A stretch of DNA of 64,000 nt from Candidatus Methylomirabilis sp. Its GTDB lineage: Bacteria > Muiribacteriota > Ozemobacteria > Ozemobacterales > Ozemobacteraceae. Below, piece after piece: positions 36,455-45,975 of the stretch. The notes beneath the pieces were generated by a model. The model searched no databases. It saw only the letters and a program-made list of their open reading frames with translations, and had not been told where the DNA came from. Positions within the stretch are counted from its first letter, which is position 1, and each line of letters opens with the position of its first letter. A program made the position numbers and the translations under genes. Location of the stretch: positions 22,483 through 86,482 of the forward strand of contig DYKG01000010.1 of assembly GCA_020722725.1 (NCBI GenBank), in the 5' to 3' direction.

Positions 36455-38647
36455 ATGAAGCAGGGTCGCGAATTGCAGTTCATCGAAAATCGCCAGGGAA
36501 ACATCTGTCCGTTCAATCCGGAGAAAATTCGTTCAGCTATTGAAAGGGCCGGTCGTGCAACCGGTGAATTCGGAATGGTTGAATCTATGCGGATGGCAAG
36601 CCAAGCAATCAATATTCTGGCACACCGTCACCAGAGTGGTGTACCTACCGTAGAAGAAATTCAAGATGTGGTAGAACACGTTTTGATCGCCAACAATTAT
36701 TTTACTACCAACCGCTCTTATATCGTTTACCGAGAGCAGCACAAGCAGATGCGCGAAGGTCGGCGGTCGATGGTTGACAGCATCAGTTCGATTAACGAAT
36801 ACCTCGGTCATCAGGACTGGCGCGTAAATGCCAATGCCAATCAGGGCTACTCTCTTGGCGGACTGATTCTGAACGTTGCCGGAAAAGTTACGGCAAATTA
36901 TTGGCTCTCTCATGTGTACACCCCGGAGATTGGTGAAGCTCACCGTGATGGCGATTTTCACATTCATGATCTCGATATGCTTTCCGGCTACTGCGCTGGC
37001 TGGTCTCTGAAAACTCTTCTCCAGGAAGGCTTCAACGGTGTTCCCGGGAAAGTGGAATCCGGTGCCCCCAGGCATTTTTCCAGCGCTCTCGGCCAGATGG
37101 TAAATTTTCTCGGAACCCTGCAGAATGAATGGGCCGGAGCCCAGGCCTTTTCTTCTTTCGATACCTATCTTGCTCCGTTTATCAAGCTTGACAAACTCGA
37201 ATACCAGGAAATTTTCCAGGGTATTCAGGAATTCGTCTATAACCTGAATGTGCCTTCGAGATGGGGCACCCAGACTCCATTCACCAACCTGACCCTTGAC
37301 TGGAACTGTCCCGAAGACCTCAAAACCCAGCACCCGATGGTCGGTGGCAAGCATGTTGAATTTACCTATGCCGATTGCCAGCAGGAAATGGATCTGATCA
37401 ACCGTGCATTCATTGATGTAATGTGCCGTGGCGACAACAAAGGCCGGGCATTTACCTTTCCGATTCCAACTTACAACATCACCAAAGATTTCAACTGGGA
37501 TCACCCGAACTGCGAGCCATTGTTTGAAATGACCGCCAAATATGGTTTGCCATATTTTCAGAACTTCATCAATTCAGATCTTGAACCCAATATGGTACGC
37601 TCGATGTGCTGCCGTTTGCAGCTCGACCTTCGCGAACTGCTCAAACGTGGCAACGGTCTGTTTGGTTCAGCTGAGCAAACTGGTTCTATTGGAGTAGTAA
37701 CCATTAATCTTGCCCGTCTTGGCTACATATTCAAAAATAATTATGAAGGTTTGACCAACCGGCTCGAAACACTGCTTGAGCTATCGAAAAAAAGCCTTGA
37801 AATCAAACGCAAAGTTATTCAGGCCCGCATTGACAGTGGTCTGTTTCCCTATACCCGCCGCTATCTCGGAACTCTGCGCAACCATTTTTCAACCATTGGC
37901 GTTAATGGCATGAATGAACTGGTGCGCAATTTTTCTGACAATCAGTTTGACATTACCAGCCCCGAAGGTACCGAACTTGCTCAAAAGATTCTTGATTTTA
38001 TCAGAGATAGAATAGTGCAGTTCCAGGTAGAGACCGGTCACCTTTACAACCTTGAAGCAACCCCGGCAGAAGGCGCAACCCACCGCTTTGCCCGTGAAGA
38101 CCGCAAGCGTTTTCCCGACATTATTCAGGCCGGAAACCCCAATGCACCGTATTACACCAATTCGACCCAGCTGCCGGTTGATTACAATGGCGATATTTTC
38201 GATATTATGCGCCATCAGGAAAAGCTGCAGACCAAGTACACCGGGGGAACGGTTCTGCACCTTTATGTGGGTGAACGCATTCCCGATGCTGAATCATGCA
38301 AACGTTTGATTAAAAAATCGCTCAGTCAGTTCAGACTGCCCTATATTACCGTTACCCCAACCTTCAGCGTGTGCCCGAAGCATGGTTATCTAGCCGGCGA
38401 ACATCAGTTCTGCCCGAACTGCGACAATGAAGAAACCCGCCGAATGCTCGCAACTGCCGAAGCAGAAGGCCGTGAAATGGCTCCAGAAACTGTCATCGTG
38501 CCAGAAGACAAACGTCAGCAATGCGAAGTCTGGACTAGAGTCATGGGTTATTTCAGACCCGTTTCTCAGTTCAATGCCGGAAAAAAGAGTGAATATTCTG
38601 ACCGCATTCTGCTCAGATCGCAGGAACTGGTTCGCGAAGTAGTCTAA
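36455..38647 (+). CDS. nrdD: Anaerobic ribonucleoside-triphosphate reductase, large subunit
   Basis: 730 residues. An N-terminal ATP-cone (about 5-100, beginning FIENRQGNICPFNPEKI) gives allosteric control. The barrel includes GDFHIHDLDMLSGYCAGWSL and the cysteine region NMVRSMCCRLQLD. A zinc site CPKH...CPNC (Cys640, Cys653, Cys656) precedes the glycyl radical loop RVMGYFRP, with Gly698 predicted to carry the radical. Class III RNR makes deoxynucleotides from NTPs without oxygen and is destroyed by oxygen, so the organism grows anaerobically at least at times. The activase gene follows 11 bases later. Confidence 0.97.
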   Translation: MKQGRELQFIENRQGNICPFNPEKIRSAIERAGRATGEFGMVESMRMASQAINILAHRHQSGVPTVEEIQDVVEHVLIANNYFTTNRSYIVYREQHKQMREGRRSMVDSISSINEYLGHQDWRVNANANQGYSLGGLILNVAGKVTANYWLSHVYTPEIGEAHRDGDFHIHDLDMLSGYCAGWSLKTLLQEGFNGVPGKVESGAPRHFSSALGQMVNFLGTLQNEWAGAQAFSSFDTYLAPFIKLDKLEYQEIFQGIQEFVYNLNVPSRWGTQTPFTNLTLDWNCPEDLKTQHPMVGGKHVEFTYADCQQEMDLINRAFIDVMCRGDNKGRAFTFPIPTYNITKDFNWDHPNCEPLFEMTAKYGLPYFQNFINSDLEPNMVRSMCCRLQLDLRELLKRGNGLFGSAEQTGSIGVVTINLARLGYIFKNNYEGLTNRLETLLELSKKSLEIKRKVIQARIDSGLFPYTRRYLGTLRNHFSTIGVNGMNELVRNFSDNQFDITSPEGTELAQKILDFIRDRIVQFQVETGHLYNLEATPAEGATHRFAREDRKRFPDIIQAGNPNAPYYTNSTQLPVDYNGDIFDIMRHQEKLQTKYTGGTVLHLYVGERIPDAESCKRLIKKSLSQFRLPYITVTPTFSVCPKHGYLAGEHQFCPNCDNEETRRMLATAEAEGREMAPETVIVPEDKRQQCEVWTRVMGYFRPVSQFNAGKKSEYSDRILLRSQELVREVV

Positions 38648-38658
38648 TCGGAAAAACG

Positions 38659-39411
38659 ATGGCAAAAAAACAATCAGACTATCTGGTCGGGGGTATGCAG
38701 CCCCTGACCATGATTGATTTCCCTGGCCGGCTGGCGACGGTGATTTTTGCTCAGGGCTGCAACTTGCGTTGCCGCTTCTGCTACAATCGCACTCTGTTGC
38801 CTGACCGTGCCAGTGAAATGCTGAGCTGGACTTCGATAATCGACTTTTTAAAAGACCGTCAGGGGTTTATTGAGGGAGTGGTTTTCAGTGGTGGTGAGCC
38901 ATGCCGGCAAGAAGGCTTTATCAGAGCACTTGAGCAGGTAAAAGAACTCGGGCTTGAAACGGCTCTGCACACCAATGGCTTTTACCCGGGACCAGTCATA
39001 ACCGCGCTGAAATTGCGGCTTCTGAATTATGTTGCCATCGATTTTAAAACTTCGTTTGAACGCTATGAAGAATTGACTGGGTCAAGCATTGCTGAAGATG
39101 ATTTCATTGCAATGCTCAGAGAAATTGCACGGGCGGGAATCGGTCATGAAGTGAGAGTTACAGTTCATCCTGATATTGTTGATGAATCAGAAATCATGAA
39201 AATTGCTGATATTGTAGCCGATTGCGGCATCGAGAAATTTGTGCTTCAGAGATTTCAGCACGGCGAGGCTCTTGATAAGAATCTAAGAGCAATTTCTTCG
39301 CTGGGACTGAAACAGATTAACCTGATCAAGCTGCGCCAGCGGTTTCCTGATTTTGAAATCAGGGGTGATCAGACTCAGGGTGAAATCGTAAGCAAACTGA
39401 AATTTGGCTGA
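38659..39411 (+). CDS. nrdG: Anaerobic ribonucleotide reductase activating protein
   Basis: 250 residues, radical SAM. The cluster motif is CNLRCRFC (Cys34, Cys38, Cys41) in FAQGCNLRCRFCYNRTL, then VVFSGGEPCRQEG, a SAM-binding GGE motif. It matches the longer NrdG/PflA-like type that pairs with NrdD of the archaeal/bacterial anaerobe group; it installs the glycyl radical on NrdD. It is the second gene of the nrdDG unit and ends one base before the convergent GT gene, with no terminator between. Confidence 0.93.
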   Translation: MAKKQSDYLVGGMQPLTMIDFPGRLATVIFAQGCNLRCRFCYNRTLLPDRASEMLSWTSIIDFLKDRQGFIEGVVFSGGEPCRQEGFIRALEQVKELGLETALHTNGFYPGPVITALKLRLLNYVAIDFKTSFERYEELTGSSIAEDDFIAMLREIARAGIGHEVRVTVHPDIVDESEIMKIADIVADCGIEKFVLQRFQHGEALDKNLRAISSLGLKQINLIKLRQRFPDFEIRGDQTQGEIVSKLKFG

Positions 39412-40473
39412 TCAGGCAAGAATGCTTTTATACATCTGAAGATGCAGATAAAGTTCCTTCTGCAGGCTGAAAGTTTTCTGAGCAGTCGCTCCGGCTCGTT
39501 GCCCCAGTTCTGTGGCTTGATCAGAATTGCTTAGCAGGAATCGCAGCTTATCAATGAAATCATCGGTGTCATGAATTCGCTCATAGCCAGATGGGCTCGG
39601 GGAGGTAAAATACAAAATCCCATTGCCGCTTCCAGGGAAATTCTTTTCGTTACGGATGTATGAGTTGTTACCATGGATATCGGCGGCCAGAATTGGGCGA
39701 CTGGCCTGCATTGCTTTGATCAGACAAGGGTTGTAGCCTTCGGCATGGGAAACATTGATAAACACTTCGGCCATTCGATATAAGAATGGCAAAATTTCCG
39801 GCTCGGGTCGGGGAATCACTTTGACCCATGGCCGGTCGGCTATTTCGGCTTCAACTTTTTTGCGGTAATCGGGGTCGAAGGGCTCTGAAAGTATGACAAG
39901 CCTGAGATTTTTGAATTCATTTACCAGTCGGTCAATTGAATGAATGGCGAAAATCGGATTTTTAGCGGGCAGAAGGCCACCACTCGCAATGATAAGCCGC
40001 TCATCCGGGGCGAAACCAAAATGTTCGCGGGGAAAATCGAAAAACTCAATCGGTTGAATTCCGGGGGTAATGACTTCGATATGAGAGTTGGTGTGAATCC
40101 TTGTCTTGATAAAGCGTGCCATTGCAGGAAAAGGAACAATGATTCTGGTTGCGTAAGAAATTGCATCCTGTAGTTGTGATTTGATGACGGGGTTAAACAG
40201 ATCGGCGTAAACATCCAGGCCTGAGCAGGAAATTATCAGCGGCAGTCGAGACTTTTCGGCAAGTTTCCGGCATTGAATACCTGATTTTGCAAGGTTGAAT
40301 GCGTGAATCAGCGATGGGGTTCCTGCTATTGCTTCGAAAGGATAAGGGTCGTCGGTGGTGAAGTCGCGGGTGTGGCAGGGAAGGGCGCTCAAAGCAGAAA
40401 TCAGGCGTTTTGAGGTCTCGCGCTCTTCGACATTAATCTGTAATCCTGATGGTATGCCGTAGTAAATATTCAA
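39412..40473 (-). CDS. Family 4-type glycosyltransferase
   Basis: 353 residues with a GT-B fold. ASGGLLPAKNPIFAIHSIDRL is the start of the C-terminal donor domain, and INVSHAEGYNPCLIKAMQASRPILA matches the conserved ExGxxxxxxEAM region of GT4, here with EGYNPCLIKAM. The N-terminal acceptor domain contains LIHAFNLAKSGIQ and LIISCSGLDVYA. There are no membrane helices. Donor and acceptor are unknown. It stands alone, divergent from pfk. Confidence 0.82.
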   Translation of the reverse strand: MNIYYGIPSGLQINVEERETSKRLISALSALPCHTRDFTTDDPYPFEAIAGTPSLIHAFNLAKSGIQCRKLAEKSRLPLIISCSGLDVYADLFNPVIKSQLQDAISYATRIIVPFPAMARFIKTRIHTNSHIEVITPGIQPIEFFDFPREHFGFAPDERLIIASGGLLPAKNPIFAIHSIDRLVNEFKNLRLVILSEPFDPDYRKKVEAEIADRPWVKVIPRPEPEILPFLYRMAEVFINVSHAEGYNPCLIKAMQASRPILAADIHGNNSYIRNEKNFPGSGNGILYFTSPSPSGYERIHDTDDFIDKLRFLLSNSDQATELGQRAGATAQKTFSLQKELYLHLQMYKSILA

Positions 40474-40514
40474 GGTAAACTCCAGCCAGAAAGAAAATGA
40501 TTGAAAATATAGTT

Positions 40515-40543
40515 TTGACTTTTCTTATCCATTATTATATTAC
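40515..40543 (+). promoter_or_regulatory. Sigma70-type promoter for the phosphofructokinase gene
   Basis: TTGACT, a 17-base spacer, TATTAC; 46 bases upstream of the ATG at 40590. It lies inside the track ORF, which supports the later start codon. Confidence 0.5.
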
Positions 40544-40589
40544 CATATCGTGCAAGTTTGAAAATTTACTGATGCCAGGAAGGATTTTC

Positions 40590-41924
40590 ATGGAATTAAA
40601 TTTACGGGATTTTCAGATTCAGACCCTTGGACCAGCAAAAATAACTTCACCGTTAAAGCTTTCAAAAGTTGATGGTGATTATCTTACCAATTATATTGCT
40701 GACGATGAGAGGGTTCTTTACCATACCAGCCTTTCAAACCTGAATGAAGGGTTGAAAAAGGGTGAGGATATTCTTTCATTTGAAAAAGCAGGGCCCCGCG
40801 AGAAAATTTATTTCGAGCCTGGTAAAACTCGTGCCGGCATCGTTACCTGTGGTGGTCTGTGCCCCGGAATTAATGATGTAATCCGTGGTCTGGTCATGCA
40901 GCTTTCTTTCTGGTATCAGGTAAAAGCCATTTATGGTTTCAAGTATGGCTATCTGGGTATGGTCAAGAATTCGGGAATTCAGCCTGAGGTTCTTGACCCG
41001 GCAGCAGTCGCCGAAATTCATGAAAAGGGTGGCTCAATTCTTGGCTCATCACGCGGTCCCCAGGACGTGGAAAAAATGGTCGACTACCTGATGGATTATA
41101 AAATTAACATTCTTTTCTGCATCGGTGGCGACGGCACCTTGCGAGGCACTCATGAAATCGCTGAAGAAGTGACCCGGCGTGGACTGCAGATAGCGGTTGT
41201 CGGCATTCCAAAAACGATAGACAATGATATTGGTTTTATTGAAAAGACTTTTGGTTTTGAAACTGCCTTTACCCATGCGGTAAGCTCAATCAAAACCGCC
41301 CATGTAGAAGCAAAGGGCTACCAGAACTGTATTGGTCTGGTCAAGCTTATGGGGCGCCAGTCTGGTTTTATTGCTGCAAATGCCTCGATTGCTTCTCAGG
41401 ATGTCAATTTCTGCCTTATTCCCGAAGTGCCCTTTGATCTCGAAGGTGAAAATGGATTTTTAAAACATCTGCTTGAAAGAATAAATCGGAAAAGCCATGC
41501 AGTGGTTGTAATCGCCGAGGGAGTTGCCGAACAGTTTTGCAAACAGAGCGGCAAAGACGAATCTGGAAACCAGAAGATGGGTGACGTTGGACCATTTTTG
41601 AAAAACAAGATTGTTGAATATTTTAAAGCGAATAATACCCAGGTAACCATCAAATACATTGACCCCAGTTATATGATCAGAAGCTCGTGCGCCATTCCCT
41701 CAGACAGCATCTATTGTAACCAGCTCGCTCAGCATGCGGTTCATGCCGGTATGGCCGGGAAAACCGATCTTATCGTGGGTCTGTGGGCGAACCGCTTCAC
41801 CTATGTGCCCATCGAAATGGCGATCAAGAACCGAAAATTCGTTGATCCTGAAAGCATGTTCTGGCTCAATGTTCTCGAAACCACCGGCCAACCGCGCTGG
41901 ATGCAGAACAGGCCGCGGATTTAA
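40590..41924 (+). CDS. Phosphofructokinase, TP0108/plant-like clade
   Basis: 444 residues from the ATG at 40590, preceded by AGGAAGGA; the track start is 31 codons earlier and precedes the promoter. Motifs: GIVTCGGLCPGINDVIRG, IGGDGTLRGTHEI (Gly179-Thr183), GIPKTIDNDIGFIEKTFGF, and VKLMGRQSGFIA. The Gly after GGD (GGDG rather than GGDD) is the residue associated with ATP rather than pyrophosphate as donor. The enzyme phosphorylates fructose 6-phosphate in glycolysis. Its last bases overlap the stop of the convergent inositol monophosphatase. Confidence 0.92.
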   Translation: MELNLRDFQIQTLGPAKITSPLKLSKVDGDYLTNYIADDERVLYHTSLSNLNEGLKKGEDILSFEKAGPREKIYFEPGKTRAGIVTCGGLCPGINDVIRGLVMQLSFWYQVKAIYGFKYGYLGMVKNSGIQPEVLDPAAVAEIHEKGGSILGSSRGPQDVEKMVDYLMDYKINILFCIGGDGTLRGTHEIAEEVTRRGLQIAVVGIPKTIDNDIGFIEKTFGFETAFTHAVSSIKTAHVEAKGYQNCIGLVKLMGRQSGFIAANASIASQDVNFCLIPEVPFDLEGENGFLKHLLERINRKSHAVVVIAEGVAEQFCKQSGKDESGNQKMGDVGPFLKNKIVEYFKANNTQVTIKYIDPSYMIRSSCAIPSDSIYCNQLAQHAVHAGMAGKTDLIVGLWANRFTYVPIEMAIKNRKFVDPESMFWLNVLETTGQPRWMQNRPRI

Positions 41925-42712
41925 AATTTCGAGGTTGCTTTAAGCAGGTTAACCGCCTCTTCGTGTAAAATTCCATTGGTCGCAAGCAGCTCGCCACTGT
42001 CGAGCTGCATTGCCTGACCATTGAAGCAGCTTACCTGACCGCCTGCTTCTTTAACCAGAAGCGTGCCGGCAGCGACATCCCATGGTTTGAGGTTATTCTC
42101 CCAGAAGATTGAAAAAATTCCCCGAGCCACATAGCAGAGATCGAGCGCGGCCGAGCCCATTCTTCTGACTCCCTGAACGTGCATCAGCATTATTTCAAGT
42201 CTTTTAAGTAGTTCTGGCATGCATTCGCGGCGGTTGTAAGGAAAACCGGTTACAGTGAGCGAAGAATTCATGCAGCTTTCGGGGTTAACTTTGATTGGAT
42301 CGTCGTTACAGTAAGCTCCGCCGTTTTCCCAGCAATGATAAACATGTCGGCGTGAAGGGTGGCAAAGGGCACCGACGATCGGTTTTCCATCATGGCAAAG
42401 TGCGATTGATACGCAGTAATGATCGAGATTATGTGCGTAGTTGGTGGTGCCATCAAGAGGGTCAACCACCCAGACCAGGTCCTTTTGCCAGGCTGCGCCG
42501 CCGTCTTCCTCGCCAAAAAAGGCAATTTCCGGACACTTTAGCGCAAGTTCAGATTTTATTAGCTTCTCAGAAGCAATATCCATCTCGGTTACCAGATCGA
42601 CCGCACCTTTCCGGGAAATGCTATGACTGTTTATCTGATTGCGATACAGCAGATCGCCTGCTTTCTCAGCGACTTCGGCGGCAATTCGGGCGAGAGTTTG
42701 CAAGTCTTTCAT
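41921..42712 (-). CDS. Inositol monophosphatase family protein
   Basis: 263 residues from the ATG at 42712, which has AGGAGC upstream; the track start is 33 codons earlier. Metal-site motifs: FFGEEDGG, WVVDPLDGTTNYAHN and the C-terminal KPWDVAAGTLLVKEAGG. The family removes phosphate from inositol 1-phosphate or related sugar or nucleotide phosphates, including 3'-phosphoadenosine phosphate and fructose 1,6-bisphosphate; substrate not predictable. Convergent with pfk, sharing TTAA at the two stops. Confidence 0.92.
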   Translation of the reverse strand: MKDLQTLARIAAEVAEKAGDLLYRNQINSHSISRKGAVDLVTEMDIASEKLIKSELALKCPEIAFFGEEDGGAAWQKDLVWVVDPLDGTTNYAHNLDHYCVSIALCHDGKPIVGALCHPSRRHVYHCWENGGAYCNDDPIKVNPESCMNSSLTVTGFPYNRRECMPELLKRLEIMLMHVQGVRRMGSAALDLCYVARGIFSIFWENNLKPWDVAAGTLLVKEAGGQVSCFNGQAMQLDSGELLATNGILHEEAVNLLKATSKF

Positions 42713-42899
42713 ATTTAGCTCCTGATATCGTTCGCTTAAAATACCTCCTCTTTTTTTGATTGTAAAGCTGCTGCTTTGGCGTAAAAAAATGATGACAAAA
42801 ATGCTCGCCATTGCTTTTTTGATCCTGGCCGGCAGGTCGATATGACTTGCAGAAAAATTTTGCGCTTTATAGCTGCTTAATTACCGGTGCTGGTGTAAA

Positions 42900-43681
42900 A
42901 TGGCAGGCATAAAACCAATCAGGGAAAACCTTAATGGATATGGAAGTTGGAAAAGTGTCTTTTGCAAAAGCTCTGCCGCCATGATTTATTATAGCCTTAA
43001 AATTATATCACCAGGCGTGTTTCTTCTCGCCACTTGTGTTATTTGTGCCGTTGTTTCATTAGCAACCGGAAGCTCATGGACCACAGCAGGAACGGTTGGC
43101 ATCGCGTTGATCGGAGTCGGGTCAGGGCTTGGAATACCGGTAAAACTGGAGTTGCCGCAGTTGACAGCCTGCTTTCAAGGGGTGGAATGGAAAGCATGAT
43201 GGGCACTGTTTCTTTGATTCTTGTGGCTCTTTCGCCTGGCGGCGTTATGGAAGCCTCGGGAATGCTCAATGCCATTGCCCTGAAGATTCTGACTTATGCC
43301 CGCAGCACCGGTTCAACCGTGCTCGCAACCTTTTTTACCTGCATTTTCTGCAATCTTGCAACCGGTGACCAGTATCTTTCGATCGTCATTCCAGGGCGAA
43401 TCTACAAGGATATTTACCGGGAAAAGGGCCTTCATCCCAAGAATCTTTCAAGATGTCTCGAAGATTTTGGCACTCTGACATCGCCTTTGGTTCCATGGAA
43501 TACCTGCGGTGCATTCATGACTTCGGCGCTTGGCATCCACCCATTTGCCTATCTTCCATATGCTTTTTTGAATTTGATTAACCCGCTCGTATCGATTTTC
43601 TATGGCTACACTGGATTTACCATGGAAAAACTTGAGCCGCAAATTACTGATGGAGCTGCTGAAGATGGAAAAACAGCATAA
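42900..43681 (+). pseudogene. NhaC-family Na+/H+ antiporter remnant
   Basis: Frame one (42900-43199) contains the conserved NhaC segment MIYYSLKIISPGVF then SLATGSSWTTAGTVGIALIG and GSGLGIP. Frame two (to 43681) resumes with AVDSLLSRGGMESMMGTVSL, then the NhaC C-terminus FCNLATGDQYLSIVIPGR and TSPLVPWNTCGAFM. The N-terminal third and the middle, including the usual GDKMSPLSDTTNLA segment, are missing, and the frame changes at the junction near 43145. Full-length NhaC is about 450-500 residues. The transporter cannot be functional. The remnant overlaps the start of the MMPL gene by 17 bases. Confidence 0.85.
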
Positions 43682-45974
43682 ATTTGCCGACCGATATTTT
43701 TCAGCTTTTGCTGTTTTTCTGGTAAGAAGGCGAAAAATTGCTTTTCCGTTAATCATCCTGGCAAGCATTTTTTTTCTATTTGCTGCCGGACCAATTAAAA
43801 TTGATAACAGTCTCGAAGTCTGGTTCCTGGAAGACGACCCAACGCTTAAAGCTTATAATGATTTTAAGAGCCGCTATGGAAGCGACTTTGAGGTTGTTTT
43901 AGCGTTGATTAACTGTGGTGATAAAGGGGTTTTCAGTCAGGAAAAGCTCAATGCCATCTGGGAGGTTTCTAAAAAACTTGAGGCTGATAAAGCCACTTTC
44001 AGAAGAATACTCAGCGTTTCTCTCGCGCCTTACGTAGGACTTAACGGAGAAACTCTGATTATTGAAGATTTGATGAAAAGTCAGGCTCTAAGCTCTGGTG
44101 ATGCAGAACTTGTAATGAAACGTTTTTTTGAAGACCCATCACGACGCAGGGTTTTGCTCGATTCAACCGCGCAGCATGCCATGATTATCATAGAGCTTGT
44201 TTCAACCCCCGATATCGACCAGAGAAGACCCAAAATCATTAAGCAGATTCGTGAGCATTTCAGTTCCTTCGACTATCGGCTTGCTGGAATGGGAGTGATG
44301 CACGAAGAACTTAATCGAATTAGCATGGAAGATGGGATCGTTTTTACTTTGCTGGCTTACATAATCATTTCTGCTCTTCTGCTTCTGGTTTATCGGTCAT
44401 GGGTCATGCTGTTGATGGCGATCATTGCCATGGTCGTCAGTGCTGTCGGGTTAATCGGTTTATTTGGCCTGGCCGGGCAGAGTTTCAACATGGTCACCAT
44501 CGTTTTGCCAACGTTAATCATGATTTTATCCATCAGTGACATTGCTTATGTTTTCAACTGCTATTGTTTCAACATTGATAAAATCATTGATAACCCTGAA
44601 AATGGCTTGAATTTCATCATGAATGAAGTAGTTGCTCCCTGCTTTTTTACTTCTCTGACAAATTTTTGCGGTTTTTTGGCTATTGTGGCAAGTCCTATGG
44701 CTGTTTTGAGAGTATTCGGAATCTTTGGTGCTTTCGCCAGTATGGCCGAATATTTTGTTTCAATGATTGTTGCCGCATTCGTTCTGGGAAAAATAAAACC
44801 AACTCGCAATTTGGCCCAAATTTCAAGGCCATTTGCCGGACCAGTGAAGACTTGGGTTAAATACCTCCCTCAAACTTCCGGTCCGATTATGGTTATCACC
44901 ATTCTATTGCTGGCTTTACAGTTATATGGAATTTCACAACTGAAGGTTGATACTTTTTCGATGGGTTTTCTACCAAAAGACAACCTGGTTCGTCAGGATA
45001 ATAATTACATTGAGTCTGTGTACGGCAATTATCTTCCGGTTGAGATCAGGCTGTTAACCGGCAAAAAAGATGGGATCAAACACCCGGAATTTCTGCACCT
45101 TCTTGATGAAGCACACCAAAGGTTGGAGGCTTTACCTCAGGTTAATCGTGCCAATTCTATTCTTGATGTCTTCAAAAGATTGAATCAGGTTATGAGTGAT
45201 GGTGCAACCGCAAGTTACCGGGTTCCCGCCTCATTCAACGCGGCAAGCCAGTTGATGATGATGTATGAATCCGACCCTGACAATGATCTTGAATATATGA
45301 CCGACGCCCCGGAATTTTCAGAGGCGCGTTTGACCGTAAGAGTTCCCATGATCAGTGCCTCCGAAGTTCGTGCGGTTGAGTTGAAAATTCATCGGGTTTT
45401 GCATGAGATTTTTGATCCGCATGGAATCTCATTGAAATTCGGAGGTTATGTACCCCTTTATTCAAGAATTGTAAATTATATTACCAACAGCCAGATTCAA
45501 AGCTTCTTTTCCGCGTTTCTTTTTGTTTTTGGTGCGGTTGCCGTTTTTTTTCGGCGCCTTGACGCAATGCTTCTGGTAATTTTGCCGAACCTTTTTCCCA
45601 TTGGCATGACCCTCGGATTCATGGGGCTTGTGGGAATAGATCTGGACAATGCCTCGGTGACCGTTGCTGCAATCGCAATGGGAATTGTGGTTGACGACAC
45701 GATTCATGAGCTATTTCTCTTTTGCGAGTCGCCTAAAACAAAAGAAGATCCGGTTGGAGCAATTTCCGAAAGTCTGATTGAGGCAGGGCCGGCAGTTATT
45801 TCAACTTCGCTGCTTTATGGCCTTGGTTTTCTGGTTTTTGTCTTTGCCAGAATCAAATCAGTGGTTTACTTTGGCGCATTGCTTTCTCTGACTGTATTCT
45901 TTGCGCTGCTATGCGAGTTTACCGTTTTGCCGGCTCAGATCTTTCTTTTTCGTCGGTTCTTCCAAAATAAATGA
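43665..45974 (+). CDS. MMPL/RND-family membrane exporter
   Basis: 769 residues from the ATG at 43665 (GGAG nine bases upstream); the track start at 43602 lies inside the nhaC remnant. About 12 membrane helices in two halves: a first helix at IAFPLIILASIFFLFAAG, a periplasmic domain, then helices 2-6 with LIMILSISDIAYVFNCYCF, and the second half with FPIGMTLGFMGLVGIDLDNA and AAIAMGIVVDDTIHELFLF (proton-relay region). The layout fits the MMPL/HpnN-like group, which often moves lipids. It is convergent with the lipid gene run at 45976, one base from its last stop, so it might export that product; this is inference. Confidence 0.85.
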   Translation: MEKQHKFADRYFSAFAVFLVRRRKIAFPLIILASIFFLFAAGPIKIDNSLEVWFLEDDPTLKAYNDFKSRYGSDFEVVLALINCGDKGVFSQEKLNAIWEVSKKLEADKATFRRILSVSLAPYVGLNGETLIIEDLMKSQALSSGDAELVMKRFFEDPSRRRVLLDSTAQHAMIIIELVSTPDIDQRRPKIIKQIREHFSSFDYRLAGMGVMHEELNRISMEDGIVFTLLAYIIISALLLLVYRSWVMLLMAIIAMVVSAVGLIGLFGLAGQSFNMVTIVLPTLIMILSISDIAYVFNCYCFNIDKIIDNPENGLNFIMNEVVAPCFFTSLTNFCGFLAIVASPMAVLRVFGIFGAFASMAEYFVSMIVAAFVLGKIKPTRNLAQISRPFAGPVKTWVKYLPQTSGPIMVITILLLALQLYGISQLKVDTFSMGFLPKDNLVRQDNNYIESVYGNYLPVEIRLLTGKKDGIKHPEFLHLLDEAHQRLEALPQVNRANSILDVFKRLNQVMSDGATASYRVPASFNAASQLMMMYESDPDNDLEYMTDAPEFSEARLTVRVPMISASEVRAVELKIHRVLHEIFDPHGISLKFGGYVPLYSRIVNYITNSQIQSFFSAFLFVFGAVAVFFRRLDAMLLVILPNLFPIGMTLGFMGLVGIDLDNASVTVAAIAMGIVVDDTIHELFLFCESPKTKEDPVGAISESLIEAGPAVISTSLLYGLGFLVFVFARIKSVVYFGALLSLTVFFALLCEFTVLPAQIFLFRRFFQNK

Positions 45975-45975
45975 T

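Noticed and set aside
36533-37504. 323-codon minus-strand ORF opposite nrdD
   Set aside because: It is a long shadow of the nrdD codons; no family motif, no ribosome binding site, and nrdD is certain.
40497-40589. Extra 31 N-terminal codons of the phosphofructokinase in the ORF track
   Set aside because: A good promoter lies inside this stretch and the ATG at 40590 has a strong ribosome binding site.
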